Source: Propionibacteriaceae bacterium
GTDB taxonomy: Bacteria > Actinomycetota > Actinomycetes > Propionibacteriales > Propionibacteriaceae
Direction of reading: 5' to 3'
Length of the DNA stretch: 11,155 bases
Assembly (NCBI GenBank): GCA_031287505.1
Contig: JAITSW010000001.1
Coordinates: 1 to 11,155, forward strand
Positions 1 to 5,639 of this stretch are shown here, piece after piece. Under the pieces are notes generated by a model. That model was not told where the DNA came from. It did no database searches and saw only the letters and a list, made by a program, of their open reading frames with translations. The translations under genes and the position numbers were made by a program. Positions within the stretch are counted from its first letter, which is position 1. Every line of letters begins with the position of its first letter.

Positions 1-568
1 CCGCGTCGCCTGGCAAGATTGGTACACCACCGTCGACCGCGAATTCCACGCCTTGCAAAAACAGTGCAAGACCGTGTTTGTGGCCGGCCTTTCCATGGGT
101 GGGACGTTGGCACTGCGCATTGCCGAGAAGCACCCAGACGACGTCGCCGGCTTGGTATTGGTCAACCCAGCCACCCAGTTGCCTTGGAATGCCCACTTTG
201 CGCCGCTGTTGCGCCACTTCATCCCCGCTCTCAAAGCGGCCGTCGGCTCGGATATCGCCAAGCCCGGGGTGGAGGAGCACACCTACGATGTCACACCGCT
301 GAACGCGACCAACGAGTTGCTCAAACTTTGCACCAACGTGAATGCGGCGCTGGATCTGGTGATTTGCCCGGTTTTGCTTTACCGCTCAGCCGTCGACCAT
401 GTCTTGCCGCCCTCGTCCGTCCAAACGGTGTTGCGGCAAATCTCAAGTGAAGACATCTCCGAGCGGGTCTTGGCACGTTCGTGGCACGTGGCAACCATGG
501 ATTATGAAAAAGAAGAGCTTTTCGCCGGCTCGATAGACTTCTTCGGCAAGCACGCCGGATCAAGCTAA
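1..568 (+). CDS. Alpha/beta-hydrolase, Est30-type carboxylesterase (5' end missing)
   Basis: This is a serine hydrolase of the alpha/beta fold, probably a carboxylesterase or monoacylglycerol-lipase-like enzyme of the cytoplasm. The reading frame is open from base 2 at the left edge, so the N-terminal cap and oxyanion part lie outside the window. The catalytic triad can be read: nucleophile Ser in GLSMGG (codon 92-94), Asp in SAVDHVLPP (codon 395-397) and His in RSWHVATMDYEKEEL (codon 485-487). The His-x5-DxEK arrangement is typical of the Geobacillus Est30 carboxylesterase family. It ends with TAA at 566-568, only 4 bp before the end of the convergent lipoprotein gene, with no room for a separate terminator. 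The natural substrate cannot be inferred. A TTG at 53 would open a shorter frame, but homology clearly continues upstream of it. Confidence 0.85.
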   Translation, partial: RVAWQDWYTTVDREFHALQKQCKTVFVAGLSMGGTLALRIAEKHPDDVAGLVLVNPATQLPWNAHFAPLLRHFIPALKAAVGSDIAKPGVEEHTYDVTPLNATNELLKLCTNVNAALDLVICPVLLYRSAVDHVLPPSSVQTVLRQISSEDISERVLARSWHVATMDYEKEELFAGSIDFFGKHAGSS

Positions 569-572
569 GCGC

Positions 573-1445
573 TTACTTCAGCCCTTTGACCAATCGCAGG
601 TACCAAGACGTGAGGTCTTTGAGCTGCTTTTGAGATTCAGGTTTCGCCGCCGCTGCAACAGCCTCTTGTTTTGCCAGCCCGCCAAGCATCTTTAGGGCTT
701 TATCCCGCCCCAATTCTTCGATGGCCGCATTGACGGCATATTGCGAGAGCGCCACTCCAAGCTGCCCGGCGACGCCAGCGGGGGCATCCAGATCGGGCAA
801 CGTCTTGGGAACGTCGTTATCGGCCAAATACGCCCGCACCAACTCTTCATTTTCTCCAGCCACAAAGGAGTACACCGAAGCGGTCACGGATTCGGCTATG
901 CCTTCGGAAATCCACTGCGGCCCAGGCTCGCCGCATGGGGAATTCGTCATCACATGCACCGATTCATGGAGCAGCACGGCAGCTATCCCATCGGGATCGT
1001 CATCGGGGATCTCCGGGGATATATAGACCTGGGACTTCCCAGCCTCGCAGGCTGTGGCAGCGGCAAAGCTGTCGGCCGCTTTGCCCGTTTTTGCAAGGAA
1101 AGCGGCAGCGTCCGCCGGTAATTTGACGGCGATATCGCCATCCCAATCCTGCGCCAAATCCCCCAGCCTCACTTCTGAGAGTGCGGAATTCAAAGCGAGC
1201 ATTCGCTCTGTCCAGACGCCGCGCGCTTCGTCGGTGGCGAAACCAGTTGCCGTCACCAAGCCATTCCTGTCCATCAAAATATCGGCATCTTGAGCTTGGA
1301 TTTCCAGAGTTTCACTAGGGCTGGGCGACACTTCAGGCGAACCATCGGCAGTGGCTTGCGGAGGCACTTGGGCACATCCGGAAAAAGCTATCGACAAACT
1401 CACCGCGAGAGCGATGAGCGGTAACCTAGGCGCCACTAAGATCAA
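573..1445 (-). CDS. Secreted lipoprotein with HExxH metallopeptidase motif
   Basis: This is a 290-residue predicted lipoprotein of unrecognised family. The N-terminus has a basic residue, a hydrophobic stretch and a lipobox-like FSGC, making Cys24 the likely lipidated residue. A Pro/Ser-rich linker (about 28-45) follows. The centre carries LLHESVHVMT (HExxH at 160-164) and, 17 residues further on, WISEGIAESV with Glu181. This is the usual zinc-ligand layout of gluzincin-type metallopeptidases, so a membrane-anchored extracellular zinc peptidase is the best inference; the substrate is unknown. The start is TTG at 1445, one base after the TGA of the NlpC/P60 gene and preceded by AGG about 5 bases upstream. 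A GTG at 1436 is an alternative start that keeps the signal peptide. The spacing implies translational coupling with the NlpC/P60 endopeptidase, which suggests a shared envelope role. Confidence 0.75.
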   Translation of the reverse strand: MILVAPRLPLIALAVSLSIAFSGCAQVPPQATADGSPEVSPSPSETLEIQAQDADILMDRNGLVTATGFATDEARGVWTERMLALNSALSEVRLGDLAQDWDGDIAVKLPADAAAFLAKTGKAADSFAAATACEAGKSQVYISPEIPDDDPDGIAAVLLHESVHVMTNSPCGEPGPQWISEGIAESVTASVYSFVAGENEELVRAYLADNDVPKTLPDLDAPAGVAGQLGVALSQYAVNAAIEELGRDKALKMLGGLAKQEAVAAAAKPESQKQLKDLTSWYLRLVKGLK

Positions 1446-1446
1446 C

Positions 1447-2481
1447 TCAACCTATGACGCGTCGAGCTCCGGTGTACGGCGCCGGATAGCTGGCCAACGA
1501 TTGGATCACCAAATCAGCGCGGGGATTGCGGGCGTGGGCGATCATGCCATTCCCAAGGTATAGGCCAACGTGGTGAATCGGCGAATACCAGAAGATCAGA
1601 TCGCCAGGCTTGAGATCAGAACGGGAAACCGCACGCCCCACGGAGTACTGCGAGCGAGACGAGTGCGGTAGCGAGATACCCGCGACCCGATAAGCGGCCA
1701 AGGTAAACCCGGAGCAGTCAAACGCCTTTGGACCCGATGCCCCGCGCACATACTGGGCACCCTTGACATGCGAGACAGCGTAGGAAATAACGGCTTTGAC
1801 GCGCCCGCCCGCATCGACGTCAGAGGCGTCAAATGAGCTAGAGCCACCCTCAGCCGCGTACATCGCCGCCAACTCGGCGGCAGTCATTTTCTCTACCAGG
1901 GCCTTGGCAGCTTTGAGGCTTTCGTCAAGCTGTTTATCTAGCTCGGCCAGCCGCTTTTCCTCGGCGGCGAGCGAAAGCACTTCAGCCTTGAGAGTGCGTT
2001 CTAGATCGGTGAGGTTTGCCTGCTGTGCCAGATGCTCTTGCAGGGCTGAATTCATATTCGCGTCCACTTGCGACGCCGTTGAAAGCTGCCCCAAGAACGA
2101 GTCGGGATCAGAGGAGGTGAAAATCTGGGCCGTGGTGTCTATGCCGCGATTTTGGAACTGCAGCAAAGCGATGGTGCGAGCCCGCTCCCCCAGCAGGGCC
2201 ACTTTGGCTTTTTGGGCGGCCACATCTTGCTCGAGCAGCTTAACGCGTCGCTTACCGGCATCATATTTGATCTTAGCCTGTTCATAATCTTCCTCGACCT
2301 GAGAGGCTTGCTCCTCAAGATATTTAACCTGGGCCTTGGCATCTTTAATGGTCTTGGGAGAGGGCGTGGGAGTCGGCACCCCAGTGCCGTCCGGATCGGC
2401 AAAGGCCGTGGCCGAAGCAGCCAATAGGGAGATAGTCAGGGCGAATACGGCAATGGCACGAGATAGACCCTGCTTACCCAC
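1447..2481 (-). CDS. Secreted NlpC/P60 peptidoglycan endopeptidase with N-terminal coiled coil
   Basis: This is a 344-residue RipA-like cell-wall hydrolase, predicted to cleave D-glutamyl-diaminopimelate-type bonds in peptidoglycan stems outside the membrane. It has a Sec signal peptide (residues 1-28, ending ASATAFA before DPDG), a short Pro/Thr linker, a long Glu/Lys/Ala-rich coiled coil (about 45-205) and a C-terminal NlpC/P60 domain (about 225-344). The catalytic Cys256 lies in FDCSGFT, His304 in HHVGLYLG and the third polar residue His316 in IAHARNP. In RipA-type proteins the helical N-terminal part restrains or positions the enzyme. The start is GTG at 2481, preceded by GGAAAGGAG with 5-base spacing; an ATG at 2486 is out of frame. 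The lipoprotein gene follows one base later, so the two form an operon. Confidence 0.92.
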   Translation of the reverse strand: MGKQGLSRAIAVFALTISLLAASATAFADPDGTGVPTPTPSPKTIKDAKAQVKYLEEQASQVEEDYEQAKIKYDAGKRRVKLLEQDVAAQKAKVALLGERARTIALLQFQNRGIDTTAQIFTSSDPDSFLGQLSTASQVDANMNSALQEHLAQQANLTDLERTLKAEVLSLAAEEKRLAELDKQLDESLKAAKALVEKMTAAELAAMYAAEGGSSSFDASDVDAGGRVKAVISYAVSHVKGAQYVRGASGPKAFDCSGFTLAAYRVAGISLPHSSRSQYSVGRAVSRSDLKPGDLIFWYSPIHHVGLYLGNGMIAHARNPRADLVIQSLASYPAPYTGARRVIG

Positions 2482-2505
2482 GTCATCTCCTTTCCTGAAA
2501 CAATC

Positions 2506-2520
2506 CTAAGAAAATCTTAG
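2506..2520. repeat. Perfect inverted repeat CTAAGA-AAA-TCTTAG in the NlpC/P60 leader
   Basis: Six-base perfect arms sit around a 3-base centre, just upstream of the ribosome binding site (2487-2495) of the NlpC/P60 gene. It could be an operator or a small RNA hairpin; it is too AT-rich for a good terminator. A related dyad lies at 2559-2571 with its centre 52 bp away. Confidence 0.5.
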
Positions 2521-2558
2521 ACTTCAGGGGGGCTGCCCGCAAGCCACAGGTCAATTTT

Positions 2559-2571
2559 CTCAGAATCTGAG
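2559..2571. repeat. Perfect inverted repeat CTCAGA-A-TCTGAG at the putative transcription start
   Basis: Six-base perfect arms around a single base. The arms differ by one base from those of the 2506-2520 dyad. On the minus strand it directly follows the best -10 candidate (2572-2577), which is where a repressor operator would sit. Confidence 0.5.
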
Positions 2572-2600
2572 CATATTTACAGGAACGAAAACTGTTGCAA
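2572..2600 (-). promoter_or_regulatory. Possible promoter of the NlpC/P60-lipoprotein operon
   Basis: On the minus strand, TTGCAA (2600-2595) is followed by a 17-base spacer and AATATG (2577-2572), or AAATAT one base earlier with a TG one base upstream of it (extended -10-like). The -35 matches TTGACA at four of six positions and the -10 is weak. The resulting leader would be about 80 bases and would contain both palindromes. This is a pattern match only. Confidence 0.3.
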
Positions 2601-2609
2601 AGTCATTCC

Positions 2610-2819
2610 CTACCCTGTTGCCGCCCAGCGCAGCGGCGGCAGCAAATCTTGACTAGCCAACTGCCGCAAGGCAAATACCTCGTCCGGTTCAAATTGGGCA
2701 GTAGGGGCAGCGCTGGAAACTGGAGACTCCGGAATGGGAAGCAACAGGCTCAAGACGCAATCGGCACAGCCACTCATCTTCGCAGAGCAAGTGGCGCAAT
2801 CAATACGAAAAAGGCTCAT
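2610..2819 (-). CDS. Small CxxC-x6-CxxC protein, function unknown
   Basis: This is a 69-residue acidic protein with four cysteines near the N-terminus in the pattern C-A-T-C, six residues, C-A-D-C (Cys8, 11, 18, 21). That pattern is compatible with a single Zn or Fe-S site. It is followed by VLSLLLP and a C-terminal part ending with LRQLASQDLLPPLRWA. I recall similar short proteins (RIDCxxC...CGDCVV...GLVPPLR) in many actinobacteria, often beside NlpC/P60 and exonuclease genes, without a known function. I prefer the ATG at 2819 over the TTG at 2825: no Shine-Dalgarno precedes either, and a -10-like TAGTAC ends 6 bases before the ATG, so the mRNA may be leaderless. It is divergent from the exonuclease gene and lies 128 bp upstream of, and on the same strand as, the NlpC/P60 gene. 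Confidence 0.72.
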   Translation of the reverse strand: MSLFRIDCATCSAKMSGCADCVLSLLLPIPESPVSSAAPTAQFEPDEVFALRQLASQDLLPPLRWAATG

Positions 2820-2825
2820 GGCCAA

Positions 2826-2848
2826 GTACTAGCAGTCGCCTATGACAT
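2826..2848 (-). promoter_or_regulatory. Candidate damage-type promoter of the CxxC protein gene (leaderless)
   Basis: Read on the minus strand, ATGTCATAG (2848-2840) is followed by 8 bases and TAGTAC (2831-2826), then 6 bases to the ATG at 2819. It mirrors the element facing the exonuclease gene, with the same spacing. The hexamer lacks the final T of TANNNT and the first T of TTGTC is A, so it is the weaker of the pair. Confidence 0.4.
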
Positions 2849-2888
2849 TTTTAACCCGCCGCGTCCCACCGGGAGCGGGAGTAGGGAA

Positions 2889-2911
2889 TTGTCATAGCCC
2901 ATCGCTACCGT
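2889..2911 (+). promoter_or_regulatory. Candidate RecA-NDp/PafBC-type promoter of the exonuclease gene (leaderless)
   Basis: TTGTCATAG (2889-2897), then 8 bases, then TACCGT (2906-2911) follows the published actinobacterial RecA-independent damage-promoter pattern TTGTCRGTG-N8-TANNNT, with two mismatches in the first block. The -10 ends 7 bases before the GTG at 2919, so transcription would begin at the start codon. Placement before a DNA-repair-type gene fits PafBC control, but this is inferred from motif memory. Confidence 0.5.
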
Positions 2912-2918
2912 TAGGTCT

Positions 2919-4631
2919 GTGAGTAGCCCGTCGATCCCGCTGCAGCCCACATTTGAAGACTTGGGCACGCCGCTAAGCGAGGTGACCTTCTGCGTTGTCG
3001 ACTTGGAAACAACAGGGGCCGGCCCCGAGGCGGCCATCACCGAGTTTGGCGCGGTAAAAGTGCGCGGCGGGGAAGTCTTGGGCGAATTCCAAACATTCGT
3101 CAACCCCGGGCAGCACATCCCGGCGATGATCGTCAGCCTCACCGGCATCACCGATTCCATGGTTGCCGATGCCCCGCCGATAGCCGAAGTCTTGCCGACC
3201 TTCCTGACGTTTGCCAACGGAAGCGTCTTAGTTGCCCATAATGCCCGCTTTGACGTGGGTTTTCTCAAGCGGGCAACCGCTGATTTGGGGTACCAGTGGC
3301 CGGCGTTCAAAGTAGTGGACACCGTGGCCCTCGCCCGGCAAGCCCTGCTGCGGGATGAAGTCCCGAATGTGCGGCTGGGTACGCTCGCCGCTTATTTCGG
3401 CACCGAAGTCACCCCCAACCACCGGGCACTAGACGATGCCCGGGCCACCGTCGATGTGCTGCACGCCCTGCTAGAGAGAGTCGGTTCGCGGCAGGTTTAC
3501 ACTTTCGAAGAATTGCAGGAGTTCACCCACTACGTCTCCCCCGAGCGGCGGGCCAAACGCACCATGGCAGCTGATCTGCCCCGCAAGCCCGGGGTGTATT
3601 CGTTTGTAGCCGACCTGCCCGACGCCCATGGGGCGATTCGCAGGCAAGTGCTCTATGTGGGCAAGAGCCGCAGCATCCAAAACCGGGTGCGCAACTATTT
3701 CACCGCTAACGAAACCCGTCCGCGCATGGACGAGATGGTGCGCATTGCCACCGGTGTTGAGGCCATCGCCTGCCGCACCGAGCTAGAGGCGGAGGTGTTG
3801 GAGTTGCGAATGATCGCAGCCCATGCGCCGCGTTACAACCGCAGATCCAAATACCCGCAGCGCCAGCACTGGATCAAGCTCACCAACGAGCCTTACCCGC
3901 GTTTTAGTGTCTCGCGCACGCCCGGCAAAGATACCTTCGCCTTTGGCCCGATTCGCTCTCGCAGCACCATAGAAGAGATCCTGCTGGCGCTGTACGAGGC
4001 CTATCCCATCCGGCAGTGCGGCAAGAGGCTGGCCGTCGGCAAGCCTTCCGGAGCCTGTGCGCTGGCCGAGATGGGCAAATGTGTTGCACCTTGTCTTTGC
4101 GAGATCAGCCGCGACGATTATCGCGATCTTGTGCAATGCGCAACCGATGCCCTTGGCAAAGACATACGCCCGGTGCTCAGCGCCATCTCGGGCAAGGTGG
4201 CACAGCTAGCCGAACACGAGCGTTTTGAAGAATGCGCCGAGCTGACGCGGCGGGCAGAGGCTTTTGCCACCGCCGCCCACCGGTTTCACCGGGTCTCTGC
4301 GCTATCTGCTTGCCGGCAAATCACCGCCGCCCTCTGGGTGCCCGATTCATGGCGCGGAGCCGGCTGGGAGGTGCACGCCATCAGACACGGGCAACTCGTC
4401 GGGGCAGATTTCACCCCGGACAGCGCAGCCGTATCCCAAGTGGGAGAAGACTTGGCGAAATATGCCTCCAGTCCGGCCTTTGACATTGACAGCAGGCTGG
4501 TGGAAGAGGCCGAACGTATTGCCGCCTGGCTGGAGTCGCCCGGCGTCCGTTTGCTTTCGGTGGACGGCGAATGGGCCTGGCCGCTGCACGCGGCAGCGGC
4601 TGAGCCCTACTTGAGCCTTAACCCCGGATGA
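2919..4631 (+). CDS. DEDDh 3'-5' exonuclease fused to a UvrC-like GIY-YIG nuclease half
   Basis: This is a 570-residue two-part nuclease, probably acting in DNA repair in the cytoplasm. The N-terminal DnaQ-like DEDDh domain (about 20-190) shows Asp28 and Glu30 in VDLETTG, Asp112 in HNARFD, and His168 with Asp173 in HRALDDA. The second part matches the N-terminal half of UvrC: GVY (225-227) and LYVGKS (245-250) for GIY-YIG, Arg256, Glu295 in EAEVLEL, and then Cys367, 380, 388 and 392, spaced like the UvrC [4Fe-4S] cysteines (x12, x7, x3). No C-terminal UvrC endonuclease or HhH domain is present. Such exonuclease/Cho-like fusions are usual in actinobacteria (Rv2191 in M. tuberculosis, from memory). 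The start is GTG at 2919, apparently leaderless, though an AGG lies 4 bases upstream. The last codons and TGA fall in a repeat of the cyclophilin 3' end, so the C-terminus may be altered. Confidence 0.9.
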   Translation: MSSPSIPLQPTFEDLGTPLSEVTFCVVDLETTGAGPEAAITEFGAVKVRGGEVLGEFQTFVNPGQHIPAMIVSLTGITDSMVADAPPIAEVLPTFLTFANGSVLVAHNARFDVGFLKRATADLGYQWPAFKVVDTVALARQALLRDEVPNVRLGTLAAYFGTEVTPNHRALDDARATVDVLHALLERVGSRQVYTFEELQEFTHYVSPERRAKRTMAADLPRKPGVYSFVADLPDAHGAIRRQVLYVGKSRSIQNRVRNYFTANETRPRMDEMVRIATGVEAIACRTELEAEVLELRMIAAHAPRYNRRSKYPQRQHWIKLTNEPYPRFSVSRTPGKDTFAFGPIRSRSTIEEILLALYEAYPIRQCGKRLAVGKPSGACALAEMGKCVAPCLCEISRDDYRDLVQCATDALGKDIRPVLSAISGKVAQLAEHERFEECAELTRRAEAFATAAHRFHRVSALSACRQITAALWVPDSWRGAGWEVHAIRHGQLVGADFTPDSAAVSQVGEDLAKYASSPAFDIDSRLVEEAERIAAWLESPGVRLLSVDGEWAWPLHAAAAEPYLSLNPG

Positions 4632-4684
4632 TCTCACCGACTCGATGGCCACCGGCTCTACCGGACGGTCTCCGGGACGCGTGG
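4617..4684. repeat. Decayed direct duplicate (copy A) of the cyclophilin gene 3' end
   Basis: This 68-base segment matches 4749-4817 in the same orientation with four substitutions and one missing base; the last 36 bases are identical. Read on the minus strand it encodes TRPGDRPVEPVAIESV, as in the cyclophilin C-terminus. A one-base deletion then shifts the frame and removes the native stop. Its left part overlaps the last codons (LNPG) and the TGA of the exonuclease gene. Confidence 0.85.
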
Positions 4685-4696
4685 CGCTAAAGGGCG

Positions 4697-4729
4697 GGGA
4701 TTCCGGCTAAGAAAGCTAGCCGGAATCCC
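4697..4729. terminator. Bidirectional hairpin between the convergent exonuclease and cyclophilin genes
   Basis: There is a perfect 13-bp inverted repeat, GGGATTCCGGCTA / TAGCCGGAATCCC, with a 7-base loop. It lies downstream of both convergent stop codons (4631 on plus, 4750 on minus), the expected place for a shared transcription terminator. There is no run of T on either side, so it is a stem-only terminator at best. The stem sequence is not seen elsewhere in the window. Confidence 0.65.
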
Positions 4730-4748
4730 TCCTCTAGGATATTCCAGA

Positions 4749-4817
4749 CTTAGCCCTGGGTGATCTCAACCGACTCGATGACCACCGGCTCTACCGGACG
4801 GTCTCCGGGACGCGTGG
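4749..4817. repeat. Copy B of the direct repeat, within the intact cyclophilin gene
   Basis: This is the parental partner of 4617-4684. It covers the last 22 sense codons and the TAA of the cyclophilin gene. The reading frame is intact here, so this is the functional copy. Confidence 0.85.
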
Positions 4818-5268
4818 GCACTGCGGCGATCTTGTCAACTACCGACCGTGAGGCCTGATCCACAACTTCGCCAAAAATGGTGTGCTTGCGGTTCAGCCAA
4901 GGAGTGGCATCGACGGTGATGAAGAACTGCGAACCGTTCGTTCCCGGGCCGGCATTGGCCATTGCCAACAGATACGGCTTGTTGAAAATGAGCTCTGGGT
5001 GAATCTCGTCACCGAATTTGTAGCCCGGGCCTCCAGTGCCATTCCCGAGCGGATCGCCGCCCTGAATCATGAAACCATCCATAATCCGATGGAAAGTGAG
5101 CCCGTCATAGAACTTGCCGGTGGTGATTTCACCAGATTCTGGGTCGCGGTATTCCTTAGTCCCGTCGGCCAAACCAACAAAATTGGCTACCGTCTTAGGA
5201 GCGTGATCTGGAAAAAGCTCAATGACTATGTCTCCAAGATTCGTGTGCAAAGTAGCGGTGGTTCCCAC
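4750..5268 (-). CDS. Cyclophilin-type peptidyl-prolyl cis-trans isomerase
   Basis: This is a 172-residue single-domain cyclophilin that catalyses cis-trans isomerisation of X-Pro bonds and assists protein folding. It has no signal peptide, so it is cytoplasmic. The active-site residues are present: FHRIMDGFMIQGGDP (Arg61, Phe66, Gln69), ANAGPGTNGSQFFIT (102 onward), Trp124 in ATPWLNRKHTIFGEV and His129. The length is normal for bacterial PpiA/PpiB proteins. The start is GTG at 5268, with GGAAGGA placed 6 bases upstream. It is convergent with the exonuclease gene and divergent from the 77-aa membrane protein gene. Part of its 3' end is duplicated just downstream. I have not assigned ppiA or ppiB because naming varies. 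Confidence 0.95.
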   Translation of the reverse strand: MGTTATLHTNLGDIVIELFPDHAPKTVANFVGLADGTKEYRDPESGEITTGKFYDGLTFHRIMDGFMIQGGDPLGNGTGGPGYKFGDEIHPELIFNKPYLLAMANAGPGTNGSQFFITVDATPWLNRKHTIFGEVVDQASRSVVDKIAAVPTRPGDRPVEPVVIESVEITQG

Positions 5269-5389
5269 TATGTTTCCTTCCTTTTGCTAACGACACATCT
5301 TCTCATCAAACTCTAAGCCTGCTCAAAACGATTGGAACTCAAACTCCGGTAGACTCCCAGTATTCTGTTTTCTAGGGATGGAGAGTGCC

Positions 5390-5623
5390 ATGAGCCGTAA
5401 AGAAAATGAGTTTGACCTCGTCAAGACGAAGAAGTCCGGTTTTCGAAAATTCCTGAAATTTGCGAGCATTGTTTCGATCATCGGCGGAGCCATTTATACC
5501 GTGCTCAAGAAGTACAGTTCCGATGCGGAAACCGGCTGGGTCTCGCACACCTATGCAGATTCTTATGTGGCGCACCCGATAGCCGACGTGACCGAAGATA
5601 TAGTCGAGGCAGCTGACAAGTAA
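5390..5623 (+). CDS. Small single-helix membrane protein, unknown function
   Basis: This is a 77-residue protein I cannot assign to a family. A basic N-terminal segment (residues 3-22, rich in Lys and Arg) precedes one hydrophobic helix (about 22-41, FASIVSIIGGAIYTVL), followed by a short acidic tail ending DIVEAADK. The positive-inside rule suggests the N-terminus is in the cytoplasm. I prefer the ATG at 5390 because GGAG sits 6 bases upstream; an in-frame ATG at 5378 has no good site. A -10-like TATTCT lies at 5361-5366 without a convincing -35. The prepilin peptidase gene starts 16 bases after its stop, so the two are probably co-transcribed. Actinobacteria often carry such a short protein near the cyclophilin gene. 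Confidence 0.7.
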   Translation: MSRKENEFDLVKTKKSGFRKFLKFASIVSIIGGAIYTVLKKYSSDAETGWVSHTYADSYVAHPIADVTEDIVEAADK

Positions 5624-5639
5624 CCAACGCTGAGAAAAT

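Noticed and set aside
1796..2287. Plus-strand 163-codon Ser/Ala-rich frame
   Set aside because: It is the antisense shadow of the NlpC/P60 coiled-coil region, with no start signal or recognisable domain.
2482..2609. c-di-AMP (ydaO-type) riboswitch before the NlpC/P60 gene
   Set aside because: This class is common before actinobacterial wall hydrolases, but the conserved G-rich core and pairing scheme are not visible, and the leader looks too short.
4347..4652. Minus-strand 101-codon frame opening in copy A of the repeat
   Set aside because: It runs antisense through the exonuclease gene; only its first residues resemble the cyclophilin tail, as a remnant of the duplication.
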